A stretch of DNA of 64,000 bases from Clytia hemisphaerica (GCA_902728285.1 CACVBU010000743.1:715068-779067); one strand, 5' to 3'; positions 11,505 to 25,100 are shown, numbered from the stretch's first letter. The notes: a model not told the origin generated them from the letters alone. Numbers and translations are program-made.

Positions 11505-11910
11505 AATAGAATGAGAATTCCGGTTATTTTAACGTTTTTCAAGATTTAAAGTTCTGGCGAGAAAGTCGATTTTGGCCTATCTTTTTAACTTAATCGAATA
11601 TTTCAATTTGGGAGGGGTTGGCAGACTTCCAGGCTATATTCTGAGCCTAATTGGAGTATTTTGATCCTCAGATCCTAAGGTCCTAAGGTCTTAAGTCTAG
11701 TGTTAAAACTCTACTCTTCAACTTTAGACTACTCTACTTTAGAGCACTTACAAATCGATTGTGGTTTCAAAACTTCCCGGTGGATTTCCCTTTTTTCTCA
11801 AATATTACGACCATGATTGTAGGTCGTTACAGCCATTTCTAGCTATGTCTCTCGGCTTCATATTATCTCTAAATGAAAGGCGACCGGAAAATCTTTGTCA
11901 TTGAAGGTCA
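11505..11910 (+). mobile_element. Dispersed repeat related to the 41925-42508 element
   Basis: GAATTCCGGTTATTTTAACG onward, through CAGACTTCCAGGCTATATTC and GTTTTGAAACTTCC-like words, matches the reverse complement of about 42000-42330 with moderate divergence. It has no coding potential of its own. Confidence 0.65.
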
Positions 11911-12373
11911 TCACACGTGAATTTTCAGAGAAGTTGAGCTCAGTAATAGTATGATCCCGATCCCGATTTTGCTAGAGCGGAGGAGGTCAAAAAGGGTGTT
12001 TCTAAGTCACTCAGGCGGGGCGATATGGGTCGGGCGGTTGGTTTAGGTTTTAGAAAGGTTTTGGGATTTTTCAAAATGAAAAACTCTAAAAAGCGAAAGC
12101 TAGATTCACTCGCAAAATTTTGAGGAGGTAAAACTACTGTGATAAATGTTAATCTAAGTTTTAACTGCCGCACGCATAAAATTGATAAAGTTGATACTAC
12201 AACACATGGGATCTAAAGGAAACTGTGTATCACTAAAAAGAATAAGAATGTCTGTTTTACAATTTCTCATATTTTTCAATTTCTCGGAACTATGTCTCCT
12301 TGACTTACCCTAAATACGCCTCTGCATTGTTGACAATAGCACCATGTGAAAGATTTGATATATAGATAATTTT

Positions 12374-12465
12374 ATCAGTAACAGGAAACATGTGCGAGAT
12401 AGCAACAATTTTTTAATCAGAATTGTTGCTATCTCGCACATGTATCCTGTTACTGATAACATTAT
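12374..12465. mobile_element. Foldback insertion in the left arm
   Basis: TCAGTAACAGGA...CATGTGCGAGATAGCAACAA is followed, after a few T and A bases, by its inverse ending TCCTGTTACTGA. This is an almost complete palindrome of about 85 bp. TAATTTTA on the left and TAACATTA on the right could be a diverged 8-bp target duplication, hinting at hAT. The uninterrupted sequence is in the right arm near 13533-13550. Confidence 0.7.
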
Positions 12466-12683
12466 GGGAGTTTCTAAACATCGACTAAAAATGGCGACCA
12501 CGACCAGCGACCAGATAAATTTGGGTTATCGAGTTTTTTTTTCTTTCTCCGACGTAGAGTGTCTCTCCTTATCATTTGAATATATCATATTGAAGAGTAA
12601 GCTCACCCCTGTCTCATCTATTTAGAGCCACATTCCCTATGCATAAAACAACCATTCGACGCTCTTGGAGTTTGATTATGGTG

Positions 12684-13028
12684 CCCGGGGGGGGCACTCA
12701 AGGTAAATGACCTACCAGACGTTCGGCCCTTAAGGGTAGGTTTTTCATAGTTCAGCTAGTGCACTGTAAGGGTAGGAAATTACAAAACTGCACTGAACTG
12801 CACTGTAAGGGTAGGAAATTGTGATAAAAGGCCAATTTTTTGGTAAAATTGGCACAAAATTGGTCAGTTTTGGAGGAAAAATTCCACATTTTCTTGGAAA
12901 ATTTTGAAAAAGTGCACTGTAAGGGTATGATTTTTCATGGAAATTCACTGCACTGTAAGGGTCCGATTTTAGAAGCCAAATTTTGGGCCGAACGTATGGT
13001 CGTTTTCAGATCGAGTGCCCCCCCCGGG
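12684..13028 (+). mobile_element. CCCGGGGG-ended MITE, copy 1
   Basis: The ends CCCGGGGGGGGCACTC and GAGTGCCCCCCCCGGG are inverted, flanked by an exact 8-bp duplication TTATGGTG (12676-12683 and 13029-13036). The interior repeats CACTGTAAGGGTA words. It is non-coding and 345 bp long. Confidence 0.92.
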
Positions 13029-13873
13029 TTATGGTGTCAATTTCTATCCTTTTGTATTATCAGCATCAAAATAATTAGCGGCATAACATTTTTTGAAATT
13101 GGTTTGAGAAGCTTTGTATTTCATCATCAGATTGTTATTTCTGTCGAAATTAGTCATTTTGTCAGCATAAAGACAATAAAATGATTGATCTGGATTGATT
13201 AGATTCATATCTCTAAAACTGGCCTTCCCAATTTTTTCCTACTGACAAGTTCTATTTATTCATATTGAAGGCATCCCATGCAGCATGATTAAAATATTTG
13301 GTGTAACAAAACTTAGAGACACCATACTTAATTTAATATTTTTGTCAAATCGTGTCACTTTGTCAAGAAAATGACTGATTACTTCAAAGGTCACTTTTTA
13401 GTATTCTGAGGACTTGATTTAGACATTCTCTACGGTGGAGAGAGCAGATAAGCTCGATAACCCAAATTTATCTGGTCGCCGGTCGTGGTCGCTGGTCGTT
13501 GTCGCCATTTCTGGTCGATGTTTAGAAACTCCCTAAAATTATCTATATATCAAATCTTTGACATGGTGTTATTGTCAACAATGTACCCAGTTATATCTTT
13601 GTTGGATTATGATCAACTCATCATCATTTTGATCGAAATAGCTCTCAACATCGAAACTGAGATTACGATTATCTTTCCATTTTGAAATTCTACTCTCAAA
13701 GCATTTCTTCTTTTTCGGAGCAGCTGGACAAGGGGTTAACACTCCGTTTCTTTTTTGGATTGGTGTTGATGCTTCCATTGCTTATTTGAATAATGTATTG
13801 AGAGTGCGACCAATAACCTATTAGTGTAAATATCAGTCTATTTTAGCAGTCTAACTCTTATTCTGTAGTGTTG

Positions 13874-13965
13874 GATGTGTCACTCCCTTTCTGTGTGACA
13901 TCACTCACTTTCTGTGTGGTGTCGCTCACTTTCTGTGTGGTGTCAATCACTTTCTGTATTGTTAC
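13874..13965 (+). repeat. 21-bp tandem repeat, about four units
   Basis: CACTTTCTGTGTGGTGTCGCT-type units repeat about four times with small changes. Confidence 0.85.
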
Positions 13966-13969
13966 ATTC

Positions 13970-14929
13970 AAAAGAATGTGCCAGAACTATCACTAATCTA
14001 CTACTACATTTTCATCATGGACATTTTTATAAAGTGTATTCTTTTTCTTATTCTTATAAAAAAAGCGTGTATTTTACGTGAAAAGCCCATTAATCTAGAA
14101 CTTTTAGACAGTCTATCAATTGTCTTTACAGGGTCTACAGCCAGCCGACTCGGCTATTTATGAGCTAAACGTTAGATTGGATGGATATACCTAATAATTT
14201 TCAAATTGTGTTTTTTTTTCGGGGGGGGGTAGCATTTTTAGGAGAACAAGAATATCATCAACCTAGTGTATTATCAACGGGGACGAGGTTTTAATGTACG
14301 CGACCCAGATTTGAAAAAGAGCTCCCGCAAAGCAGTCTTATTTTTGGAACTTTTTTAAGACAAAAACGATTGATTTTCATATATTTTATACCCCGCCCAC
14401 ACACAATCTCACATTTCACCTGTTTTATAAAAAATGCTGAGAATTGAGTTGATTCGCACTAAATCGCGAAGAAAAATTCTACTTCAAGAAGATGTAAATA
14501 TGCAACTGGAAGAAGAAAACTTTATGAAAATCATGATAATGTAAACAAAAGTAAAAACAAAGTCGTTATTTTGACACTAGTTTGATATAGCAAATATGCT
14601 TTTCTATGTATATTTTTCTTGTGAAATGCTTATTAACATGCACTGTCTCAAACCGTAGGTTCGTATTAATTTCATTTTACCCTAGGGTATCAATTCAATA
14701 CGGAATACTTACCTTTAGATGTAGCCAGGGATATTGTTTTCTGTTGTATCGAGTTTGGATTTATATATTGACTAGATCTGTGATGTTTGCAAGATGACTG
14801 AATAGAAATTGGCTACTTGAAGCATCACTATTTCTTGGTTATAAGTATTTTTATGTCGATTAGATGTGATTGAATGATTGAATTTTACGGCCAATTTTAC
14901 AAAAAGGATACTTAATTAAGACTAATGAA
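13970..14929. promoter_or_regulatory. 5' flank of the adhesion GPCR gene
   Basis: Between the 21-bp repeat and the start codon I see no exon. A short piece of the TATAAGAAC element family (TTCTTATAAAAAAAGCGTG) lies at about 14045-14073. In the receptor's frame the last stop is TGA at 14879-14881, so ATG 14930 is the first start available. Promoter position is inferred only; no convincing core motif was seen. Confidence 0.35.
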
Positions 14930-16115
14930 ATGGACAATCCCAAAGTTACATTTTCCAGTGGTAATCAAGATCGTTTGAATGAATCTAACGACGAGACGGT
15001 TGAGTTTGGTGGATTACCAGAAGACGTACAATGTAGCGGAACCATCGCTGAACTTACTAACCCAACTCTTGTTCAAGCTGTTATCTCTGGCAGTTCACTT
15101 GAAGATGGTGGATATTTAGAAAACAGTTCAAAAGGATCTACAAATAGACTCATTGATGGTGATGACTCCTCGAACCAAATTGGGAAAACAGCGGAATCAG
15201 CTAAAGTGATAGATCCAGATACACTCGATAGTAAAATTGAAGATTTCAATGTTTCAGTAGTTCAAGATAAGGTAAACGATCCAGGAAAACGCTTTGTTAG
15301 TAACCATGGTAATATTGCTGATGATACTGTTAGTAACCACGGTGATATTGCTGGTGATGCAGTTAGGAACCATGGTAATGATCTTACTGGTGAAGTCGAC
15401 CATAAGGCGTCTGATCTTCGAAATACAGACGAAACAACGGAAATTGAAAATGTTGGTGGTTGTAAAAACAGCCCAATTGACCGCCAAAGAAATTTTGAAC
15501 TGCCTGACCAATCTCTGGCAAAGGAAAGTGACTTTTTTATTCCTCCGAAGGATTATGATTACAATACCAAAAATGAAGTTCATTCGGAAGTCGCTGATGA
15601 TTTTTTAACAACTTTTCAAGAATCTCCCATGAAAGATGATTTCTGGTCAAATGATACGACGTTCAGATTTAATAACAGCTATAATGATGCTGAGATTGAA
15701 TCACCAGCAACGGCTGGGAGGAAATTAGGTTCTGTAGTCTATGACTTAAATACATCTGAGATTGAAAACACTGATGGTATTTCCATAGAAAGGCCGAACT
15801 TTACTTCTAATATTGGCGATGAAAAACATGGCTTTACAAACCTTGGTTATGTATCTGAACTCGATGAACCTGCTGGCATTTTGAGACAGTCTCAACCATA
15901 TTTCTTTCCTACTAAAACACCTTCTAATTCAATGAAATCACAATCAACTTCCAAAGAGATTCTACCTGCACCCATTGATGGAGATTTCTTCACCAGTAGA
16001 GAAAGCAAGCTACATCGAACTATCATTCTTCCATTACTGTTGATTTTTGTTCTACTTATTGCATCCACTATCACTATACTTATTATTAGAATTAAACTGG
16101 GTGAATCAAAGAAAG
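14930..16115 (+). CDS. aGPCR exon 1: cytoplasmic-type N-terminus and membrane anchor
   Basis: ATG 14930 is the first start after an in-frame stop at 14879. The first ~360 residues are polar, rich in Asn, Asp, Ser and Glu, with no signal peptide and no known domain. Residues ~122-155 hold a short repeat (VSNHGNIADD, VSNHGDIAGD, VRNHGNDLTG). A 24-residue hydrophobic segment (IILPLLLIFVLLIASTITIL) lies between basic flanks (LHR before, RIK after). It ends at GAAAG|GTGAGG, phase 1. It could be a separate type II protein, but the phase-1 junction to the mucin exon fits and the open frame beyond the donor is short. Confidence 0.75.
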
Positions 16116-19100
16116 GTGAGGTCCTATTGTTTTTGAAAACCCGCGAAGCTTCTGATTGGTCAAGCGCCGAAATTCTATTGTAATGTCACGTGACCTAGGT
16201 AGGATTTCCTTCCTAACCACGGCATACTTTTCAGCAAAAGTACGCCATCTAGCCTTTATAAATCTATTGGTGAGGTGTCCAAGATGGCAGATTACTTACG
16301 GTTCATTGATAATACGGAAATCAACCCTCTTTGTCGAAAATTCGAAACCCCTCTTCAGCCTCTTTTTGATAAATAGCATTTTCTCTTTGATTAAACCGTT
16401 CTTGTTCTCCCACCAGAGAACTATTAATTTCTGAATAATTCCTCCTCAGCTTCTTTTTGATATAGACAACAGTCCAAATTATGATATACAATAGACTCCC
16501 GGTTATTCGAAGCTCCAAGGGGGATAAGAATTTACTTCGAATAACCGGGAGTTCGAATGACTGAAGAATTCATTTCCCGCCAGATTTTCAACTTAACAAT
16601 AATAGGATGGCCTTTTCTGAAGTAATCGAGGTATTGTGGTTAAGTTGAGCGTAATAAACACAGAAATTGCTTTTTTCGGAGGAAAAAGGTGTTCTCACTC
16701 GATGATCTACCAAAAAGAAAAATTCGAATAACTGAGGGTGGTTTAGCCTATAATTGGCCCAAGGGAAATAGAAATCACTTCGAATAACTGAAAGTTCGAA
16801 TAACCGAGAGTATTTTTGCCTGAGTTGGGTAAGTAGATCCAAGGGGAACGCCATCTCACTTCGAATAACCGAACTATTTGAATTAGTGCAGGTTGGAATA
16901 ACCGGGAGTCTACTGTATATTATCACTTGGATATTCCAATAAAAATATTTCTTAGACCCTCAGTTGTTATTATTTGCGTTTGGGAAAATTGGAACTTAGA
17001 CCACTTAGCTATCATTTTGAATTAATGTTTTTTTCTCCCTTCTCCGAGCTATGGTCTGTTTCATTTGTACTTTTTTTCTCTTCTACTAAAAAAATCATCT
17101 ATCTATTTTCGAAAAAAAACTTTGAGATAACATTTTTCTTCATTTTCTTTGGATTTAGATTCTACCAACAACGAATTTGTGCAGGTGTTAAATTCAACAT
17201 ACATTCCAACAGACGTTCTATCACCCTCTTCAAAATGGCTCAACAATACAAACATCCTCTTACCTTCAACAAACATAGTATCGACTACCACTCAACAAAC
17301 ACAGTCCAATCAATATTTGACCGAATCACTTGAACCATCAACTCAGCTGCTTGTTAAAAAGTCAACACAATATTTTACGAATTTCAATTCGTTTCAATCC
17401 AGCATAATATCCGATACGCAATCCAACTTGGATATTAAGACAACAAAAATAGCAAAATCTTCGATTTCCGGTCAAGCTACAACAGCTATTGCAACTACTA
17501 CTTTACCAAGTCTTTCAGTTCAAAATTCACAATCTTCATTAGAGACTTCCCAAACATTTTCAATCACTGAACAATATTTATCCAAATCGTTTAGCAAGGG
17601 AACCGTATCAATTAGTCCTATAAAATCATCCTTTGTTAACGCTACAAGTATTACCGTGGCCGGTAATAGTAATTCTCTTGAATCACAAATGACATCAATG
17701 CATGTTCCACACGAAGAAGCCTCCCCTTCAACTGATTACCTGCTTCAAGCTACATTACCAAGTGAACATAAATCGATCTCATCATTTGCACCATCATCAT
17801 TACCGTACAGCAATTCTCTCTATTCATCTCAAGAACTATCAAAAACACTGGAATCTCCTTCCTCAATCGAATCTTCCCAAACAGAAAGCGACCAAACTTT
17901 ACCCTCGATGACTTTTAGCTCGCTACTGGAATTATCAACTGTAGAATCAAATCTACCATCATCACTTCATCTGTCATTATTATCTTCAACTTTATCTATC
18001 ACAAACTTGGAATCATCGTTTGAAAGCTTGCTCACACCCTCGTCAAGCATCGACCATACCAGCTTGATATCGTTAGCTAACAGCTTTCTATCGTCTTCAC
18101 CGTACATGGATCAAACCACAGTTCTACGAGCATTTTCAACAAACGTTTCACCAACACTTTCCCCATCGTCGATTCACTCTGTAATTCACGGTTCCAATCC
18201 ATTCACAACTGTATCAACAATCCATTCAACATTCCAAACATCCTACAAAGATCTCCCTATCGGTTCAACAAATAACCTAGTGGCATCAACTGCTATCTCA
18301 AATCCGGAATCTTCAATCGAAACACAAATAATTAAAGAAATTACTTCCAGTTCAAATTTACCAAACATGTCAACTAATCTCATTGAACCGACCAAAACCT
18401 CAATCACTATTTCAACCGAATACGAAAACGAAAGTGAAATTACAAATATATTATTAACAGATACCGTCAAAACAACTGCTCTTGGCAATTCAAGCTCATC
18501 ATTAAGATCTACATCAGTTTTAAATGCTGGTGAAGTCTCCAGTACGTGTACTACGTCTTCAATCCTCAGCAGTCGCCATGCCACAACTGTTTTGACAGAA
18601 ATGATGACAGAATCGAATTCTAATGTTTCTGAAACAGTCACAAACCGTATTTATCATAGTGAATCTGTATCACATTCGACAGAGCAACTTATTCGACCAA
18701 CCAGCACTGGCTATCAAATGTCATCCATTTTATCCAGTATTTCAACAGAGGAGCCAAATCTAGGTTAGGAAAACTATCATTTTTAAATTTAAACGATGGA
18801 AGTCTTGTCTCCACGTTTGTTCCTCTTAGATGAAGCTCATCTTAGAGTATATAATAGTCTAAAGATCTCTCAAATTTAACTTTTCTGGAATTTTTTAACC
18901 ATGCCTATTCATAGGTTGAATAGCAAGCAGACTTGTACCATCTTTATTCAATGTAACCTTTCGGCCACACTCAAGCTCAAAATTATGTTTTAATCAGGAG
19001 TTTTATTAGGCCTGGTAGAAGAGGGTCACCATTCGAAATCAAAGGACGAAATTTTATGGAACTTTATTACCATCTTCTTCACTATTTCAGATTGTGCCTA

Positions 19101-22100
19101 CAAACTTCAAATGAGCCTTATTGATTATTGTAGTAACTTAATGTACTTATGCGGCCACACCTAACTCAAAATTATGCTCTAACCAGTGCTATGAAATATG
19201 AGTTTCATTAGACCTGGTAGACGGGTCACCATTTGAAATCGGAGAGCGAAATCTACGAATCTATCGAACTACGGTTACAATTCTCGTATGATAATTCAAA
19301 CTTCTTCACTATTTCAGATTGTGACTACAGACTTGGAATCTACCGATCACCAGACAAAAGCTTTGTAACAATATGGAAAGATCAATCAACCAACCAGCTT
19401 CTCGTCACCAAAGGGAATCAAACAGGCTTGAATGGAACTTTTACCGACCGCTGTTCGAAATTCAGTTTCATATCAGATGGTGTTTATATATTTTTTGAAG
19501 ATAAATGTTCATTGAAACTGAAATCAGATAATGGAAACATGACCATTTATCAGAAGTTGGTGTGTTATAAAGGTAAAAAGAGACTTTATGAAGCCTTTGC
19601 AAGCTTGAAATTCACTGTTTGTACATTTTGAGGCGCAGTTGTGTAGTGGTCATCGTTCTTGACTTCCGTGCTGGAGGTCAGGGTTTGATTCCCACTCGGT
19701 GCTGCGATTCACTTGGCAAGTGAATGTACCTTGGCCCGGGTCAACCCATACCATGTGAGGGGAATAGGGTACCATCACTCTGATACAAGAGTATGGGGAG
19801 ATATGCTGGACATTGAGTGTGGTGTGGTGATGGTATTCATATGTTCGGTACCTGCGAGAATGCAAGGTTCTCCCGTACCGTGCGAGTATCATCATCGATA
19901 CAGCACGGATCTGATGTGTCGCGAGCACAGGTTAGGGCCCGGTTCGATGATATCGGAGGGTCAGCTTCTCTTCTCTTCTCTATACATTTTGTTTTATAAA
20001 CGACTCAAATTTTCGGCTCTGGTCTGGGGTTACCTTTTCTGAGAAATTTGCTTTGAGCGCACCTAGTATTATACGATATGCTTTTTGAGTCAAGGGGTAC
20101 CGTTTGCCATGGTTAGATAATCTAAAAAGCTTTTACTTTATGAGATAGTGGCAAAAGTTGGCTAATTTGAGCTTTCGAGTCTTAGTAACCTTCCTTAAGT
20201 GGATTGAATTTGGCGATTGGCCAAAATGAAATTTTTAATTTGGCAAATGATCAATTTTCTATAAATTGGTGGGGATTTAATTTTGCAAATGATCAATTTT
20301 CTATAAATTGGTGGGGATTTAATTTGGCAAATGATCAATTTTCTATAAATTTATGGGGATTTAATTTGGCAAATGATCAATTTTCTATAAATTGGTGGGG
20401 ATTTAATTTGGCAAATGATCAATTTTCTATAAATTGGTGGGGATTTAATTTGGCGGATGATCAATTTTCTATAAATTGGTGGGGATTTAATTTGGCAAAT
20501 GATCAATTTTCTATAAATTTATGGGGATTTAATTTGGCAAATGATCAATTTTCTATAAATTGGTGGGGATTTAATTTGGCAAATGATCAATTTTCTATAA
20601 ATTGGTGGGGATTTAATTTGGCGGATGATAAATTTTCTATAAATTGGTGGGGATTTAATTTGGCAAATGATCAATTTTCTATAAATTGGTGGGGATTTAA
20701 TTTGGCAAATGATCAATTTTCTATAAATTGGTGGGATTTAATTTGGCGGATGGGAAGGTTTAAGGCTTTTATAAATTAAAGATGACGTGGTATTTTACTA
20801 AAAAAATGCATATTATGTAAAGAACTTCTATCCTAAAAGATTCTGCTAGATTATGCGGGGATTTAATTAGACGTATTAAATTTTGCGAATGATCGATTTT
20901 TTAAATTTTGGAGGGGGTAATAGACCTTTACATAAATTACGTCACAAACATCACTTGCCTCGTTTTGAAATTATTGCCACGGTGATTAACCCCCCTGACT
21001 CCCAGCGGATTTTATTTAAACTACTTTCTTTTCATAAAAAATCATGTAATGCCTTAAGGGACATAATCATCATAGTAATTGTTTGAAAACGAGGCAAGTG
21101 ATGTTCGTGGCGTAATTTCTGAAAAGGTCTTTTTGGCGATTTGTATATGTAATCACATGATAACGAGTGTAATTTTCGAATTGTACGAGTTATTATGTGA
21201 TTACGAGCTAATCGCACAATGGCTTTCACTACTTTTTCCCAGTTAGGAAAGTAAATTACAGAAATTACACCGAGTTTTATATTTTTCTCTTCTCTTTATG
21301 TCTTTCTTTTATTGTTGTTTATTGATTTTCTTTCTCCACAAAATAAATTTCGAATTCAATTAAAACGTTCGATGTAAGAAAAAACATTAAAATCAATTTT
21401 GTAAACATTGGTGCGGCATTGGAGAGTGTGATTAACGATTAATTGCTTTCTACAGGATGCAATTAACGATTAATTGCTCCCTTTGAGGGCGTGCCAAATA
21501 AGAAAAAATAACCCATCGTGCGATTATTCCCAAAATTTACTAAATTTGCCAAATTTTTAATTCCCACCAAAATTAATCCATTTACATTTATTGTTGATTA
21601 TGAAAATGTGTATCATAATTTATAACGATTGTGATTGGCTTAAAAACAAACGAGAAGGATAATACGAATTTCTTTACATATATGTAATATGAAAATTTGT
21701 GTCTATATAGTTTATCGTGCAGATAATTAATTAAGCTATGGTGCACTGCTAGGTATTTTATTAACTAAAATTTGCCTTTAATCTATTTCTTTTTACAATT
21801 TTATTAAGATTCAACCGAGATGAACTGCACCAGTATAAACGGATTGTACACAGAAAATAACCTACTGGATTCACCAAAACAAATGTTGATACATTCTAAC
21901 CAAAGCAATAAATCCATCGAAGTTCTAACATCTTATGGCGATAACGAAATAATATTAGGGACCGGTTCGCTCGTACATAATTGCTTTGCTGTCTTGTTGG
22001 ACCAGCATACTCAACAAACTTTTTTCTTAGAAAGAAACCAGACGTCTTGTCAATTGATACTTCTGCAAAGCGAGATGTCAATAATGATCACGTACCAAGG

Positions 22101-25100
22101 AAATGATTGCCACGGTAAAATATCATTTTAAGTCATTTTTCTTTTTAGATAATGGTAATTTTCTTCAAATATTGACGTGCCAATCAAATACGGCGAGGGA
22201 ACTTATTTCAGCGGGGAAACTATTTTGCAAAATTCCTCAAACTCGCCAAAAATTAGTTCTAGTCAAAATAAGTTTTCTTAAGGTAAAATGCTATTTCGAT
22301 GCCTAACTGTAATAAGTGTTAGTTTCTGTAAAAAGTTGAAGGTTAAAGATTTCAAAATTTGAGACGAACCCCAGATGATCTCGGAAACGTCTGAGGGTCC
22401 TGAGACGTCTGAGACGCTGTTTTAAAGGAAAGAAATAGTCAAACTTTGAGACGAACCTCAGATGATCTCGGAAACGTCTGAGGGTCCTGAGACGTCTGGG
22501 ACGCTGTTTTAAAGGAAAAAAATAGTCAAAATTTGAGACGAACCTCAGATGATCTCGGAAACGTCTGAGGGTCCTGAGACGTCTGAGACGCTGTTTTAAA
22601 GGAAAGAAATAGTCAAAATTTGAGACGAACCTCAGATGATCTCGGAATTGTCTGAGACGCTATATTTCCTAAGAATAAAGGTTAAAGATTTGGAGACGTA
22701 TTGAGACGTATTCTGCTGAATCTGGAATTTGTTTCCTTTCTAAAAAAGCGGCTCGAAGAAAGTAATAAATCCACAAACAAATAGATTTCTTTTATTTTCT
22801 AGATAAAGTGAATAACACTCAAGGAATGCTCAGTGAACGTAAGTGCTAAGTACATTGTTGTCATTTTTTCTCGAAAATATTACAGCAGAGTATTTCCAAC
22901 CAGGGACTTCGTCTCGCGTGTCGTGAGGTTTAAGAATTATAGTGAGTATGACAAATTAGGATAACTTTGCTTAGGGAAATCGTCATTTTTGGTCCAACTC
23001 GTAGGAGTTGGATTGTGCTTCATGGTCAAGCAGAGAAAATTTCAAAAGTGAGTCTTTCCAGCGAGATTTTAAGCCAAAAAGTCAAAGTCAAATAAAATAC
23101 ATTTTCAAGTCAAAAAAACTTTCAAATAAAAATTAAACCTTTCAATTTTCAAATACGTAAAATTTCCAACCGAATTTATGGAATTCCAAAATTCTATAAC
23201 TATATTTTTAACAATCTTTTCAGGATGTCCAGATATGTTTGGCTTCTACCACCATTCAAATAATACCATGTTAATCTCCAATACATTACGAAGTATCACC
23301 ATCTTGCAACTATCATTCAATGGCCAAACATCCTTCAAAACCTCACAAATGTTGGGATGCCAGCTCCCACGGTTGGAGAACACTAACAATTCGAATATAA
23401 TAATGGGCGGCCAGTATTTTAAAGAAGCTTGTTTATTCATTCTTGATAAAGATCCTTCATTTTTTGGTAATCAATATGAAACATGGACGAAATTGGAATG
23501 TAATCGTGGTAAGTTTGAATCTTGTAACTAAATTCCTCAACACGAACGATAACCACCTTCTTGCGTATAATTATCGAACATTATATATTTCTAAAACACT
23601 ACACTACATAGTAAAGATTTACACTACGTAAACACGAAGAGATTTATATTATGTACAATTAAATATTAAATTGCATATAATTTGCGTGTGTAATTCTAAA
23701 TGTAGCTGTTAATCGTGTATCTTATCGGCCAAAACTTAGTCGGCCCTACTCTTTTGTCTCCCGAATAGACGGAAGGGGGGGGTCCGAATAAACAGGTGGG
23801 TAGGAAAATTTTCTAAATTCCAATAAGCGGGGGGGGGGGGGGGGGGTAATTTGAAGACAGAATTTTTTTAAATTGATATCAATTTCAACAACAAAAAAGA
23901 AACTTTAACAAATGAACACTTAAAATAAGAACCAACACTAACAAAAAGGAAAATTTTAACAAGTTTAAGGTCTATCTACACTGTAATAAAATATTGAATT
24001 ATTCGAATTTAATTAGGCGGGGGGTCTTAATAAGAGCGGGGGGGGGGGGTGGATTTTTTTTCTATCGACAATTAGCGCCGGGGGACGTCTATTTGGGAGA
24101 CAAGAGTAAGTGACTAAATTTTGGCTTGGTGACTAAAATTAGGGCCGACTAAAAATTTAGAAATGGCCAAAACTTAGTTATTAGTCGGCCCTTAGTGACT
24201 AAATTTTGACGAGGTGACTAAGATTAGGGCCGACTAATAATTAAGGCCGACTGAAATTAAGGCCGACTAAGTTTTGGCCGATAAGGTATTCTTTCAGTCT
24301 ATGGCACACGTGACTATAACAAAATGGTCTTGATTTACTTGAATTGACAGTATAAGACCCGGCTCGAATCACCAAAATAGTCTATTTAGTGATTCGAATG
24401 CCGACTCGTTAACCAATAGGTCACCGAACCGCTACAAAATTCCATAAATTGAGCAAAATTATAAAGAGACATGTATAGTACGCATTGGGTACATAGACCT
24501 TGCGAGTTTTTGAATAATCATTCTCTTGTTCTTCCATGTCCAAGTGTCTCTAGAAAAGCACTGCGGACCAAAATTTTGCATACTTATCCCCTTAATAGTA
24601 CCTTGCACCAATTTTTACCAAAATTAGAGCTCATAATTGAAAATTTTCTAAAATACGGACACTTCTAATTAACAGACACTAACCCTTTTCCCCGAGGTGC
24701 CCGCTAATTGGAGGTTTCACTGTATATGCGTTGCGCTCAATACTTGCGCTGATTCGGTATTTAGTCGCTTCTAATTGCTCATTGACGTTTCAACTTTTAA
24801 ATATGCTTAATAAATAAAAAGTAATTCTAAAATCAATAATATAAAAAAAATCATTTTCAAAGAGTTTTACTCCATGCTGTACCATAACACAGAGCTAGCT
24901 CTTCGCCACTTTTGATATCCTCCTTCGCGAAAATGATCATTGTGTCACCGATGAAAAAATGAAAACAGTTCGGCTTCTCGTCATTGTTGAACAAACTTGC
25001 TCTCAACATTAATGCGCTGCCTTTTTGAGTCTCAAACCCTCTATGGTCTGGGTCAATATTCCAACCGAATACATTGGTATCGAGAACAGCCTGGATGTAA

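Larger units (their letters stand above)
12326..13585. mobile_element. 1.26-kb inverted-repeat element with two nested insertions
   Basis: The left arm (12326-12373 plus 12466-12532; GATATATAGATAATTTTA, GGGAGTTTCTAAACATCGAC, CTGGTCGCT-type words) is repeated inverted at about 13453-13585. The left arm is interrupted by a foldback (12374-12465); the right arm has the empty site. The loop carries the CCCGGGG element at 12684-13028. I see no transposase; the open frames here follow repeats. Confidence 0.75.

Noticed and set aside
15253..15420. Exon 1 repeat region as a programmed frameshift
   Set aside because: The main frame is open throughout; nothing requires recoding.
15254..15608. Open frames on both strands inside exon 1
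   Set aside because: Shadows of the receptor's coding frame in a repetitive stretch.
20204..20779. A 191-codon open frame as a repeat protein gene
   Set aside because: It follows the 42-bp minisatellite; the opposite strand is open too, there is no ATG at its start and no fitting splice sites.
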